Shown: positions 32,623 through 40,666 of the stretch, one piece after another
Numbering within the stretch: position 1 is the stretch's first letter
How the letters are laid out: every line of letters starts with the position of its first letter
Source: Ga0077536 sp035325705
GTDB lineage: Bacteria > Pseudomonadota > Gammaproteobacteria > Ga0077536
Assembly (NCBI GenBank): GCA_035325705.1
Contig: DAOKZI010000001.1
Span: forward strand, 248,001-312,000
DNA length: 64,000 nt
Direction of reading: 5' to 3'
Program-made: the position numbers and the translations under genes
Notes under the pieces: generated by a model
The model's database searches: none
Told to the model about the DNA's origin: nothing
What the model saw: only the letters and a program-made list of their open reading frames with translations

Positions 32623-34068
32623 GTGAGACGCACCAAGATAGTCGCGACCCTGGGCCCTGCCACCGACAAGCCCAAGGTCCTCGATGCCGTCATCGCCGCC
32701 GGCCTCGATGCCGCCCGCCTCAACTATTCCCACGGCAATCTCGAGGAGCACGAGGCGCGCGCCCACGCCGTGCGCCGCGGCGCCAAGCGCGCCGGGCGCG
32801 AGGTCTCGCTGATCGCCGATCTGCAGGGGCCGAAGATCCGGCTGCAGCGCTTCCGCAACGGCCCGATCGTGCTCGCCGAAGACGCGCGCTTCGTACTCGA
32901 CACCGCGCTCGGCGCCGACGCCGGCGACGAGCAGCGCGTCGGCGTCACGTACAAGGATCTGCCGAAGGACGTCAAACGCGGCGACACGCTGCTCATCGAC
33001 GACGGCCGCATCGTGCTGCGCGTCGAGCGCGTCGCCGGCACCGCGATCACGACGACCGTCGTCGCCGGCGGCGAGCTGTCGAACAACAAGGGGCTGAACC
33101 GCGAAGGCGGCGGCTTGTCCGCGCGCGCCCTGACCGCCAAGGACAAGCGCGATCTGCAGCACGCGGTACTGCAGGGCTGCGACTACCTCGCGCTGTCCTT
33201 CCCGCGCTCGGCCGAAGACGTGCATGCCGCGCGCAAGCTGCTCGCCAAGGCCGGCGGCGAAGGCATCGGCATCATCGCGAAGATCGAGCGCGCGGAGGCC
33301 GTGGAGGCGGCGGACGAGATCATCGATGCCGCCGACGGGATCATGATCGCGCGCGGCGATCTGGGCGTCGAAATCGGCGACTCGCGGCTGCCGCCGGTAC
33401 AGAAGCAGCTCATCAAGCGCGCGCGCCGGCGCCATCGCTTCGCGATCACGGCGACGCAGATGATGAATTCGATGATCGACGCTCCGCTGCCGACGCGCGC
33501 GGAGGTCTTCGACGTCGCCAACGCCGTGCTCGACGGCACCGACGCGGTGATGCTGTCCGGCGAGACCAGCGTCGGCCGCTATCCCGAACGCGCGGTCGCG
33601 GCGATGGCGCGAGTGTGCATCGAGGCGGAGAAGCAGTGGACCGAGTACGAGCCGGACTCGATGCTCGATGCGAGCTTCACGCGCGTCGACCAGGCGATCG
33701 CGATGTCGGCGATCTACTGCGCGAACCGGATCGGCGTGAAGGCGATTGCCGCGCTGACCGAATCCGGCGCGGTCACGCGCTGGATGTCGCGCATCGACAC
33801 CGACATCCCGATCTTCGCGCTATCGCGCAATCCGCAGACCCTGCGCCGCGTGACGCTCTATCGCGGCGTGCAGCCGATGGACTTCGACGTCACCGCCGTG
33901 CACTACACCGAAGTCACACGCGAAGTGCTCGCGCAGCTCACCGCGATCGGCGCGGTGCAGCGCGGCGATCGCGTGATCCTCACCAAGGGCGATCTACACG
34001 GCCACAGCGGCGGCACCAACGGCATGAAGATCGTGACCGTCGGAGACTTCGTCGAGCACGTGGGCTGA
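32623..34068 (+). CDS. pyk: Pyruvate kinase
   Basis: A 481-residue pyruvate kinase. It shows VRRTKIVATLGPAT at the start, LNYSHGN, LIADLQGPKIRL, the metal/active-site IIAKIERAEAVEAADEI and MIARGDLGVEIG, then TATQMMNSMID and SGETSVGRYP. GTG 32623 is chosen over the GTG 54 bases upstream because it gives the family start and has GAGGG 8 bases before it. The C-terminal domain ends TNGMKIVTVGDFVEHVG. It makes pyruvate and ATP as the last glycolytic step. It converges on the acyl-CoA dehydrogenase gene, 14 bases between stops and no clear terminator. Confidence 0.96.
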   Translation: MRRTKIVATLGPATDKPKVLDAVIAAGLDAARLNYSHGNLEEHEARAHAVRRGAKRAGREVSLIADLQGPKIRLQRFRNGPIVLAEDARFVLDTALGADAGDEQRVGVTYKDLPKDVKRGDTLLIDDGRIVLRVERVAGTAITTTVVAGGELSNNKGLNREGGGLSARALTAKDKRDLQHAVLQGCDYLALSFPRSAEDVHAARKLLAKAGGEGIGIIAKIERAEAVEAADEIIDAADGIMIARGDLGVEIGDSRLPPVQKQLIKRARRRHRFAITATQMMNSMIDAPLPTRAEVFDVANAVLDGTDAVMLSGETSVGRYPERAVAAMARVCIEAEKQWTEYEPDSMLDASFTRVDQAIAMSAIYCANRIGVKAIAALTESGAVTRWMSRIDTDIPIFALSRNPQTLRRVTLYRGVQPMDFDVTAVHYTEVTREVLAQLTAIGAVQRGDRVILTKGDLHGHSGGTNGMKIVTVGDFVEHVG

Positions 34069-34082
34069 ACGGCGCCCAAGGC

Positions 34083-35348
34083 TCAGGCGTCGGGCGGCAA
34101 TCGGCACTGCGCCGCGAGCATCGAATCGTAGCCGGGCTTGCGCATCAGATCGTGGAGCTGCCGCCGGCGGATCCCGCGATTGCCGCCGTCGTAGAGCGGG
34201 AACACCATCGCCTCGCGCATGAGCTGACCGAGCGGGGAATCCTTGATGTAGCTCTCGACGCCGACGACCTGCATCGCTTCGTATACCGCCTTCACGGTCA
34301 GCTCCGAGCAGTACACCTTGGTCATGATCGCCAGCTCCTCGCTGCGGCCGCCCGTGAGATCCATGTCGTGGCAGGCCTTCCAGGTCAGGTAGCGGGCGGC
34401 CTCGAGCTGCATCTTGATGTCGGCGAGCATGAAGCCGACGTTCTGGTGCTCGATGACGGGCACGTTGCCCAGGCGCTTTTCGCGGCGCGCGAACTCCAGC
34501 GCATGCTCGAAGGCCGCGCGCATCACGCCGACGCAGGCGCCGCCGATCAGCGCGGCGGTCCAGCTAAAGGTCCGGCTGACGATGCGCTTGCCATCCCCCG
34601 GCTGGCCGATCATGTCGTCCACCGGCACGCGCACGTCGGTGAAATTGATCGCGGGCGTCACGACGCCGCGATGGCCCATCTTGTCGTACACGGACACGAC
34701 CTCGATGCCGGGCGTGCTGCCCGGCACGGCGATGATCGCCAGCGATTCGTCGGCGCCCTTGTGGCGATCGGTGCGGCACACGAGGGTGTAGAGGTGCGCG
34801 CCCTTCTTGTCCCAGCCGGTGCCGTTGGTCGTGTAGTGCTTCTGCCCGTTGATGACCCATTCGTCGCCTTCCTGCCGGGCGAAGGTCTGAATCCCGGCCG
34901 GCGGCTCGTTCGAGTCGTAATTGGCGCCGCCGGCCACGTCGGTGAACGCGAAGGCGGCGAGCAGATCGCCTTCTTCGTCCTCGACGAAATCGCGCAGCAA
35001 GCGGCGCTGCTGCTCGGGCGTGCCGAACTGGATGATCGGCTGCAGCCCGAGCCCGGTCGCGAGCAGCGTGCTCGGGACGTTCGTATCGACCCGCGCGAGC
35101 TCCTCGGAAGCGAGCGCGAGATCGACCATGGAGAAGCCGAGGCCGCCGTGCCGTTCGGGGATGAAGGAGCGAGTGAAGCCGGCGCGCGCCATCTCGCGGT
35201 AGGCTTCGCGCGTGGAGAGAAACGCTTCCCAGGGATCGGCGATGCGCGCGATCTCCGCCGCGATCGGCGTGAGGAATCTCGCCGCGAATGCGCTCGCACT
35301 GGCCTGAATTTCTCGCTGTGTGTCGCTCAGGGTGAAATCGATTGCCAT
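34083..35348 (-). CDS. Acyl-CoA dehydrogenase family protein with Asp at the catalytic-base position
   Basis: A 421-residue flavoprotein. N-terminal helical domain, middle beta domain with AFAFTDVAGGANYDS and VINGQKHYTTNGTGW, and C-terminal four-helix domain (AFEHALEFARREKRLG, then EAMQVVGVESYIKDSP). The usual YEGTnEI motif that carries the catalytic glutamate reads LYDGGNRGI, so Asp may replace Glu, as known for cyclohexane-carboxyl-CoA dehydrogenase and nitroalkane oxidase. AGGAGG lies 9 bases before the ATG. Substrate unknown. The 206-base gap upstream (35349-35554) holds nothing recognisable. Confidence 0.9.
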   Translation of the reverse strand: MAIDFTLSDTQREIQASASAFAARFLTPIAAEIARIADPWEAFLSTREAYREMARAGFTRSFIPERHGGLGFSMVDLALASEELARVDTNVPSTLLATGLGLQPIIQFGTPEQQRRLLRDFVEDEEGDLLAAFAFTDVAGGANYDSNEPPAGIQTFARQEGDEWVINGQKHYTTNGTGWDKKGAHLYTLVCRTDRHKGADESLAIIAVPGSTPGIEVVSVYDKMGHRGVVTPAINFTDVRVPVDDMIGQPGDGKRIVSRTFSWTAALIGGACVGVMRAAFEHALEFARREKRLGNVPVIEHQNVGFMLADIKMQLEAARYLTWKACHDMDLTGGRSEELAIMTKVYCSELTVKAVYEAMQVVGVESYIKDSPLGQLMREAMVFPLYDGGNRGIRRRQLHDLMRKPGYDSMLAAQCRLPPDA

Positions 35349-35554
35349 CGAAAGGGGCCTCCTCGGATCGGGAAATGCGTTCGCCTGGGAAACGCTGCGC
35401 GAGGCAGGGCTCCCGCGAGTGACCGCGCGATCGCTATACGCCCTCGAGCCGTCGGCAACGGCGGGCGCAGCACCTCGCGGAGAGCGTCAAGGATGTGCCT
35501 GTGCGAGTGAGGAGGCAAGCGCGCGCGGTGCTCGCACCGCGCGCGGGCCGCGGA

Positions 35555-36448
35555 TCAGGTCTTCGAGGCCTGGTAGATGCTCTCGATCGCGGCGTCCAGC
35601 GCCGCATTGAATTCGGCGTCGCTCTGCTGCGCCGTGAGGCCTTCGGTCAGCGCGCGGGAAAAGCTCGCGACCACGCCGTGCTGGCGGGCGAGGCGCTTGT
35701 TGGCTTCCTCGCGCGAGTAGCCGCCCGACAGTGCAACCACCTTCAGCACGCGCGGATGCTTGACGAAGTCGGCGTAGAGATCGTCCCGATCCGGGAGCGT
35801 GAGCTTGAGCATCACGAGCTGGCCCTCGGGCAGGGCGTCGAGACCGGCCTTGAGGCCGGCCTTCAGCAAGTTCTCGGCCGCGGCCTTGTCCGGACACTTG
35901 ATGTCGACTTCCGGCTCGATGATCGGCACGAGGCCGGCGGCGACGATCTGACGCGCGACTTCGAACTGCTGGTCGACGATGGCCTTGATGCCCGCCTCGT
36001 TTGCCTGCTTGATCACCGAGCGCATCTTGGTGCCGAAGATGCCCTTCGCCTTGGCGCGTGCGAGCAGCTTGTCGAGCTCCGGCATCGGCTTCATGAGCTG
36101 CACGCCGTTGGCCTCCTCGGCGAGGCCCTTGTCGACCTTGAGGATGGGCACGATCTTCTTGACGTTCCATAGGTAGTCGGCCGTCGGTCTGCCCTCGATG
36201 TCGCGATCCATCGTCATCTCGAAGAGGATCGCGGCGAGAATGCGATCGCCGTCGAAGGCGGGGCTCGTGATGATGCGGGCGCGCATCGCGTGCACGAGGT
36301 CGAACATCTCCGCCTCGTTCTTCCACGAAGTCTCCGGCAGGCCGTAAAGCTTCAGCGCCTTCGGCGTGCTGCCGCCGCTCTGGTCCAGGGCCGCGATGAA
36401 GCCCTGCCGGGTACGGAATTTCTCTTTCTGCTGCTCGAAGTTGCTCAC
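35555..36448 (-). CDS. fda: Class I fructose-bisphosphate aldolase (short bacterial type)
   Basis: A 297-residue Schiff-base aldolase very like the staphylococcal class I enzyme: GFIAALDQSGGSTPKAL, RIITSPAFDGD, LKVDKGLAEEANGVQLMKP, VPIIEPEVDIK, LVMLKLTLP (Schiff-base lysine region) and VVALSGGYSREEANK. The GTG at 36448 (VSNFEQQKEKFRTRQG) has GAGG upstream; longer open frames upstream are shadows. It interconverts fructose-1,6-bisphosphate and triose phosphates. It stands alone on the minus strand, near but not in the plus-strand glycolytic cluster. Confidence 0.95.
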   Translation of the reverse strand: MSNFEQQKEKFRTRQGFIAALDQSGGSTPKALKLYGLPETSWKNEAEMFDLVHAMRARIITSPAFDGDRILAAILFEMTMDRDIEGRPTADYLWNVKKIVPILKVDKGLAEEANGVQLMKPMPELDKLLARAKAKGIFGTKMRSVIKQANEAGIKAIVDQQFEVARQIVAAGLVPIIEPEVDIKCPDKAAAENLLKAGLKAGLDALPEGQLVMLKLTLPDRDDLYADFVKHPRVLKVVALSGGYSREEANKRLARQHGVVASFSRALTEGLTAQQSDAEFNAALDAAIESIYQASKT

Positions 36449-36631
36449 GACGGGCCTCGATGGATCTTGTGGGTGAACCGAAATTCTAAACGCCGCCCGC
36501 GAGAAGTCCCAGCCGGACGGGGTCGATACGTGACGGCGTCGCGACCTGGGTGCGCTTTGCGGCGGCGGAAAAGCCACCGCACGCCGCGAGTGCGGCGCCG
36601 GTGCCTGCACCGGCTGACGATCGCGGTCCAC

Positions 36632-36656
36632 AAAAAACAGGCCGCAATCGCGGCCT
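36632..36656 (-). terminator. Rho-independent terminator of the DUF1329 gene
   Basis: On the minus strand a GC hairpin (caggccgc / gcggcctg with a short loop) is followed directly by six T. It lies about 75 bases past the stop of the DUF1329 gene. The rest of the 284-base gap to the aldolase start shows nothing else. Confidence 0.85.
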
Positions 36657-36732
36657 GAACCCTTTCTCTGACGAGAACGGGGAGCTTTCGGTGGCGGACG
36701 GCGAGCGTGGCCGCCGTCCGCCGGACGCGCAC

Positions 36733-38100
36733 TCAGCGTCCTTCGGTGAGATAGTTCACGTCGAGGACCTTCTTCACGTCCTTCAGCGACGTATCCGGGT
36801 AGCTGCTGCCGCGGCAGGGCACGAGCGTGCCGCGGCCGTTCTGCACGTCGATCACGTTGATGCTCTGGAAGGAGCTCATGCGCGTGCCCACGGGGGTCGG
36901 CTGCGCCTTGAACTTGGCGCCGCCCTGCTGGTACTGGGGATCCTCGGTCCACACTTTCGAGAGCTGCCACAGCTTCCAGAGCTGGCCGGCCTTGTCGAAG
37001 GCGTTCGCGTAGTAGCATTCGCCCGACTGCCGATCGACATAGAGGAACTTCTGACTGTACGGATGGCTCTCGCGCTTCGGCACCATCTTCACGACGTCGG
37101 TCGTGCGCAGCGCCCAATCGTCGAGCGGGATCATGCCGTTCGGCCCGTAGAAAATCGTATCGGTATTGCGCGAACGCGCGACGGCGAGGATGTCCTTCGT
37201 GCCCACATACTCCCAGTTGTGCTCGAGCGGACGGCCCGCGAAGCAGTAGAAGTCTTCCAGCGTGTGATCCGTGCCGAGCAGCGAGTCCGACTTCACCTCC
37301 ACCGAGATGCGGCGCACGCGGCGCAGGCTGGGGATATAGGCCCAGGAGTCGTCGGCCTTGCGCGGATCCTCGTAGCGCAGGATCAGGAAGGCCGTGCCGG
37401 AGATGTCGAAAGGCGAGGTGAAGCCCGTGTATTCGCGGAACTCGGTGCCCTTCGCGAACGCGTCGTCGATCCTGTACCCGGTGTCGGCGAGATCGGCGCG
37501 ATGGCTGAAGTAGGCGCGCTGGTAGGGCCCGGTCAACACGCGCTCAAAGGTGCCGCCGCCCTGGTAGTACTCCTTGTACTTGGCGTCGGACATCACTTCG
37601 TGGTTGCCGTGCGAACCGCCCTTGCGCACCCACACCCAGTGGATTTCTTCGATGCGCAGGCCGTCGTTCTGCCAGCGGTAGGCGAAGTTCCAGATCAGGC
37701 GCGAACCGTCTTCCTTGCTGCCCGGCTGAAACTTGGCGGGATCGAAGGGCTGGCCGGCGGTGTAGTTCTCGATCGCGCCGTCGGCGGCGAGCGTCACGGC
37801 CGACTGGAACTGGCTGGTGGCCTTGGTGTAGACCTCGGGCGGCGACAGGTCGCCGGCGTCCTTGATGCGCATCTCCATGCCATCGAAGATGACTTCGGGC
37901 TGGTATTCGATCGGAATGAACGGACGGATGAGATCGGCCTTGTCGGCCGTGATGAGATCGCCGTCGATGAACTGCGGCTTGGCGGCCTGGTTGTCCTTCA
38001 GCCATGCGAGATGTTCTTCCGGCGTGACGGCACCGGCCATCAGCGGCTGCGCGGCGACTGCCGCCAGTAGCATGCCGCTGATGAGAGATCGATGGATCAT
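36733..38100 (-). CDS. DUF1329 outer-membrane/periplasmic protein
   Basis: A 455-residue exported protein. The signal peptide is MIHRSLISGMLLAAVAAQPLMAGA. The DUF1329 core follows, recognised by RLIWNFAYRWQNDGLRIEE, EFREYTGFTSPFDISGTAFL, AYIPSLRRVRRIS, DSLLGTDHTLEDFYCF and KFLYVDRQSGECYYANAFDK. The fold resembles LolA/LolB-like lipoprotein carriers, and such genes are common in bacteria degrading steroids, terpenes or hydrocarbons; the function is not known. ATG 38100 has GGGGAAG upstream; the open frame extends 80 codons more but lacks a signal peptide. Confidence 0.87.
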   Translation of the reverse strand: MIHRSLISGMLLAAVAAQPLMAGAVTPEEHLAWLKDNQAAKPQFIDGDLITADKADLIRPFIPIEYQPEVIFDGMEMRIKDAGDLSPPEVYTKATSQFQSAVTLAADGAIENYTAGQPFDPAKFQPGSKEDGSRLIWNFAYRWQNDGLRIEEIHWVWVRKGGSHGNHEVMSDAKYKEYYQGGGTFERVLTGPYQRAYFSHRADLADTGYRIDDAFAKGTEFREYTGFTSPFDISGTAFLILRYEDPRKADDSWAYIPSLRRVRRISVEVKSDSLLGTDHTLEDFYCFAGRPLEHNWEYVGTKDILAVARSRNTDTIFYGPNGMIPLDDWALRTTDVVKMVPKRESHPYSQKFLYVDRQSGECYYANAFDKAGQLWKLWQLSKVWTEDPQYQQGGAKFKAQPTPVGTRMSSFQSINVIDVQNGRGTLVPCRGSSYPDTSLKDVKKVLDVNYLTEGR

Positions 38101-38198
38101 TGGCTTCCCCTGAGAAAGTGAGTGGCGGGCCGGCTCCGGGGCCCCCGTGTACTTCGTGGCGGTGGCGAGCAATCGCGGCCGGTCCACGACCGGCGTCA

Positions 38199-38211
38199 TG
38201 TATACTATACA
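38199..38211. promoter_or_regulatory. Possible operator palindrome
   Basis: The 13-base site TGTATACTATACA is symmetric around its central C. A further half site (TATACA) lies at 38314-38319. The gap 38101-38520 between divergent genes is less GC-rich than its surroundings. A TetR- or GntR-type repressor site is one reading; no regulator gene is adjacent. Confidence 0.35.
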
Positions 38212-38246
38212 GTAATCCGCGACCGTTCTATTCGCGTCGCGGGCCG

Positions 38247-38274
38247 ATTCTAGTAAGTTCATGATTGTGATCAA
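38247..38274 (-). promoter_or_regulatory. Candidate sigma-70 promoter of the DUF1329 gene
   Basis: Minus-strand TTGATC, 16-base spacer, TAGAAT, giving a leader of about 140 bases with the palindrome at 38199-38211 downstream of the start point. The remaining part of the 420-base gap toward 38520 shows no second clear promoter for the cupin gene. Confidence 0.45.
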
Positions 38275-38520
38275 CAAATACAAAAACCAGATGGGAGGCT
38301 GCTGAAAATCCGGTATACAAATTGACCCGCCTTGCGACACGAAGCTGTCTCAGCCCCGCACGGCTGACACATCGCGATACAAAAGCCCCACGCCCAATGC
38401 CGATTTTGGGACCGTGCGGACGGACGCAGGCCGGCAGAACCTCGCTACGTCCCACCGCTACCCACGGGCGCGGCAAAGGTTCAGCATGCGAGGCGTCCCG
38501 CTCGCGTATGAGGAATAGCG

Positions 38521-39072
38521 ATGGTGAAGACCGCGCCCGTCACCGATCTGGATCCGAGCGAAGCGGAAATGGCCGTCCACGTCGCGCGCTTTCGCGACAT
38601 TCCCAGCACGGCCAAGTCTTTCATCGACACCCGCCTGCCCGGTCACGAACGCGAGATCTACACCATCATCGGCGGCGGCGTGCTCGAGGACCCCGACATC
38701 CGGCCGCCGCTGCCGCCGCAGGATTTCCACCTCGCGATCATCCGCGCCGAGCCCGGCAAGGGCGCCGCGCTGCATTCGCATCTGACGCAGGAAGTGTTCA
38801 TGGCGCTGTCCGGCCGCTGGGCCATCTGCTGGGGGCCACGCGGGGAGCGCGAAGTGATCCTCGAGCAGTACGACACCATCTCGGTCCCCGTGCATCTGAT
38901 GCGCGGCTTTCGCAATGCCGGCGAGGAAACGGCGCTGCTGCTCGCGATCGTCGGCGGTCACGATCCCGGCAAGGTCGGCTGGCCGGCGGAGATGAAGGAA
39001 CGCGTGCGCGGCATCGGCTACGAGCTCGGTGACGACGGCTTGCTGCGCGAAGTCCCGCGGACGCCCGCATGA
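38521..39072 (+). CDS. Cupin-domain protein
   Basis: A 183-residue protein with a single beta-barrel cupin. Motif 1 is seen as PGKGAALHSHLTQEVFMALSGRW (two His and a Glu as metal ligands), and motif 2 as VPVHLMRGFRNAG (His). Strong ribosome site GAGGAA before the ATG. Its stop overlaps the next start by 4 bases (ATGA), so it works with the PhyH dioxygenase. Likely a metal-dependent enzyme or sugar/small-molecule binding protein; the substrate is unknown. Confidence 0.85.
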   Translation: MVKTAPVTDLDPSEAEMAVHVARFRDIPSTAKSFIDTRLPGHEREIYTIIGGGVLEDPDIRPPLPPQDFHLAIIRAEPGKGAALHSHLTQEVFMALSGRWAICWGPRGEREVILEQYDTISVPVHLMRGFRNAGEETALLLAIVGGHDPGKVGWPAEMKERVRGIGYELGDDGLLREVPRTPA

Positions 39073-39899
39073 GCCGCTATGCCGCCCTGCGCGAGCAGGC
39101 CGCGCTGTCGCGCGAGGAACTCGCGCATTACCGCGCAGCGGGACAGTTGACGCCGCGCTGGCGCTTGCCGGCCGCCACGCTCCTGCGCATGCAGGAAGCG
39201 CTGGAAAGGCTGCTCGCGGTGCGCGCCGATTGCCGCCCGGACTTCATCTCGCTGCCGCACGTGCCCTGGGACGGGCCGGGCGGCTTCGAGCTCGCGCGCG
39301 AGTTCTTCGACTTCGTCACGGATCCGGATCTGCTCGATCTCGTCGAAGCCGCGATCGGGCCCGACATCGTGCTGTGGGCATCCTCCGTATTCTGCAAGCC
39401 TGCCGGCATCGGGCTCGAGGTGCCGTGGCATCAGGACGGCCAGTACTGGCCGATCCGCCCGCGCGCGACGGTGACGGTGTGGATCGCCCTCGACGACGTC
39501 ACGCGCGAGAACGGCTGCATGCGCGTCATTCCGGGCTCGCATCGCACGGGCGAGTTCAGCCATGAAGTGAGCGATCGCGAGGATCTCGTCCTCAACAACG
39601 TGCTGAACGATCCGCGGCTCGATCTGAGCCAGGCCTACGACGTGGAGCTCGAAGCCGGCCAGCTCTCGCTGCACGATGCGAACCTCGTCCACGGCTCGCA
39701 GCCGAACCGCTCGGCGCGGCGCCGCGCGGGCTTCGCGATCCGCTACATGCCCTCGACCTCGCACTACGACCGCAGCCTCGCCATGGGCGGCGCTTCCAAC
39801 ACCGCGCCGGTCGAGTTCGCGCAGCGCCCGATCTGGCTGGTACGCGGGGTCGATCGCTGCGGGCGCAACGATTTCGACATCGGCCATACTCACTGGTGA
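39069..39899 (+). CDS. Phytanoyl-CoA dioxygenase (PhyH) family protein
   Basis: A 276-residue Fe(II)/2-oxoglutarate oxygenase. Iron ligands HQD (in VPWHQDGQYWPI) and the distal His in LVHGSQPNRSARRRAGFAIR; the arginine after it should bind 2-oxoglutarate. MRVIPGSHRTGEF is also typical. The gene overlaps the cupin gene and is followed by a DUF1840 gene 4 bases on. The family hydroxylates fatty acyl-CoA, amino acids or natural products; the substrate here cannot be told. Confidence 0.9.
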   Translation: MSRYAALREQAALSREELAHYRAAGQLTPRWRLPAATLLRMQEALERLLAVRADCRPDFISLPHVPWDGPGGFELAREFFDFVTDPDLLDLVEAAIGPDIVLWASSVFCKPAGIGLEVPWHQDGQYWPIRPRATVTVWIALDDVTRENGCMRVIPGSHRTGEFSHEVSDREDLVLNNVLNDPRLDLSQAYDVELEAGQLSLHDANLVHGSQPNRSARRRAGFAIRYMPSTSHYDRSLAMGGASNTAPVEFAQRPIWLVRGVDRCGRNDFDIGHTHW

Positions 39900-39903
39900 T
39901 TCC

Positions 39904-40221
39904 ATGCTCGTCCGCTTTCACAGCCCTGCCGACGCCGACATCATCATGTTCGGCGCAGTCGCCCAAGAACTGCTCGCGCTGATGGGGTTTTCCGGCCGCA
40001 TCCCGAGCGCGGTCCAGGCCGAAGATCTGCCGGCCGTGCGCGAGAAGCTGATCAGCGGCCTCGCCGCCGCGCCACCGCCGCCGCACGAAGACGACAGCGA
40101 AGAAGGCCGCGAACGCGCGCGCAACTTCGTGCCCTTGAAGACGCGCGCGCAGCCGCTGCTGAAGATGATCGACGCGGCCATTCGCAAGGACACGTATGTG
40201 ATGTGGGAACAGACCCGCTGA
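39904..40221 (+). CDS. DUF1840 family protein
   Basis: A 105-residue small protein beginning MLVRFHSPADADIIMFGAVA, with a compact helix region, a Pro/Asp/Glu-rich middle (AAPPPPHEDDSEEG) and a conserved-looking tail (FVPLKTRAQPLLKMIDAAI). This is the pattern of the proteobacterial DUF1840 family of unknown function. The ATG follows the PhyH stop by 4 bases; the longer open frame upstream is inside the PhyH gene. Confidence 0.82.
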   Translation: MLVRFHSPADADIIMFGAVAQELLALMGFSGRIPSAVQAEDLPAVREKLISGLAAAPPPPHEDDSEEGRERARNFVPLKTRAQPLLKMIDAAIRKDTYVMWEQTR

Positions 40222-40233
40222 GGGGAGGACGCG

Positions 40234-40419
40234 ATGGGCGAGGTGATCCAGTTCCGCAAACCGAGGCCCGGCGAGAAATCGCGCGGCAAGACGCTGTGCC
40301 GCGAAGGCTTTCACAAATGGGCGGTATGGCAGCGCAAGCCCTTCGACGTGAAGCAGGGCCGGCTCGTGACGATCTACAAATGCGCCCGCTGCGGCGAAAC
40401 GCGCAGCGAGGCGACGTAG
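40234..40419 (+). CDS. Small zinc-ribbon-like protein, 61 residues
   Basis: Cysteines and histidine (TLCREGFHKW, then YKCARCGETR) are arranged like a tiny zinc finger. It is rich in Lys/Arg and may bind nucleic acid. A perfect-looking ribosome site (gaggggagg) precedes the ATG, 12 bases after DUF1840, so it is a real fourth gene of the cupin operon. No named family. Confidence 0.72.
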   Translation: MGEVIQFRKPRPGEKSRGKTLCREGFHKWAVWQRKPFDVKQGRLVTIYKCARCGETRSEAT

Positions 40420-40491
40420 CTCCCTCTCGCAACCGGCATCAGCGTAGCGGCATCCGTGGAAGTCGCTGCCAGCCGATGTGCCGTTAATTTT

Positions 40492-40635
40492 GGCCGCAGA
40501 GAACACCGAGAACACGGAGGAAGATAGAGATTGGCGAAGAGCCGCCGGTCCGCCAATGCCTCCATTGGCACCGGCGTAACCGGACTGCCCAATCAATTCA
40601 TTTCTTCCTCTGTGTTCTCGGTGTTCTCTGTGGCT
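40492..40635. repeat. Family A inverted repeat element
   Basis: Arms ggccgcagagaacaccgaga and tctcggtgttctctgtggct with cacggaggaagat/tttcttcctctgtg beyond. The core has a short palindrome around cattggca. It lies between convergent genes (small zinc-ribbon gene and MFS gene), where it could end transcription on both strands. Confidence 0.85.
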
Positions 40636-40666
40636 AAATCAATAAGCGTTCCAGATACCATTACGC

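Noticed and set aside
32604..35510. Open frame of 968 codons on the plus strand
   Set aside because: It overlaps pyk in another frame and runs antisense through the acyl-CoA dehydrogenase gene. Composition is low-complexity Arg/Ala with no domain.
36733..38340. Extended N-terminus of the DUF1329 protein
   Set aside because: The 80 extra residues bring no signal peptide and cover the likely promoter and operator; the ATG at 38100 has a ribosome site and a good signal peptide.
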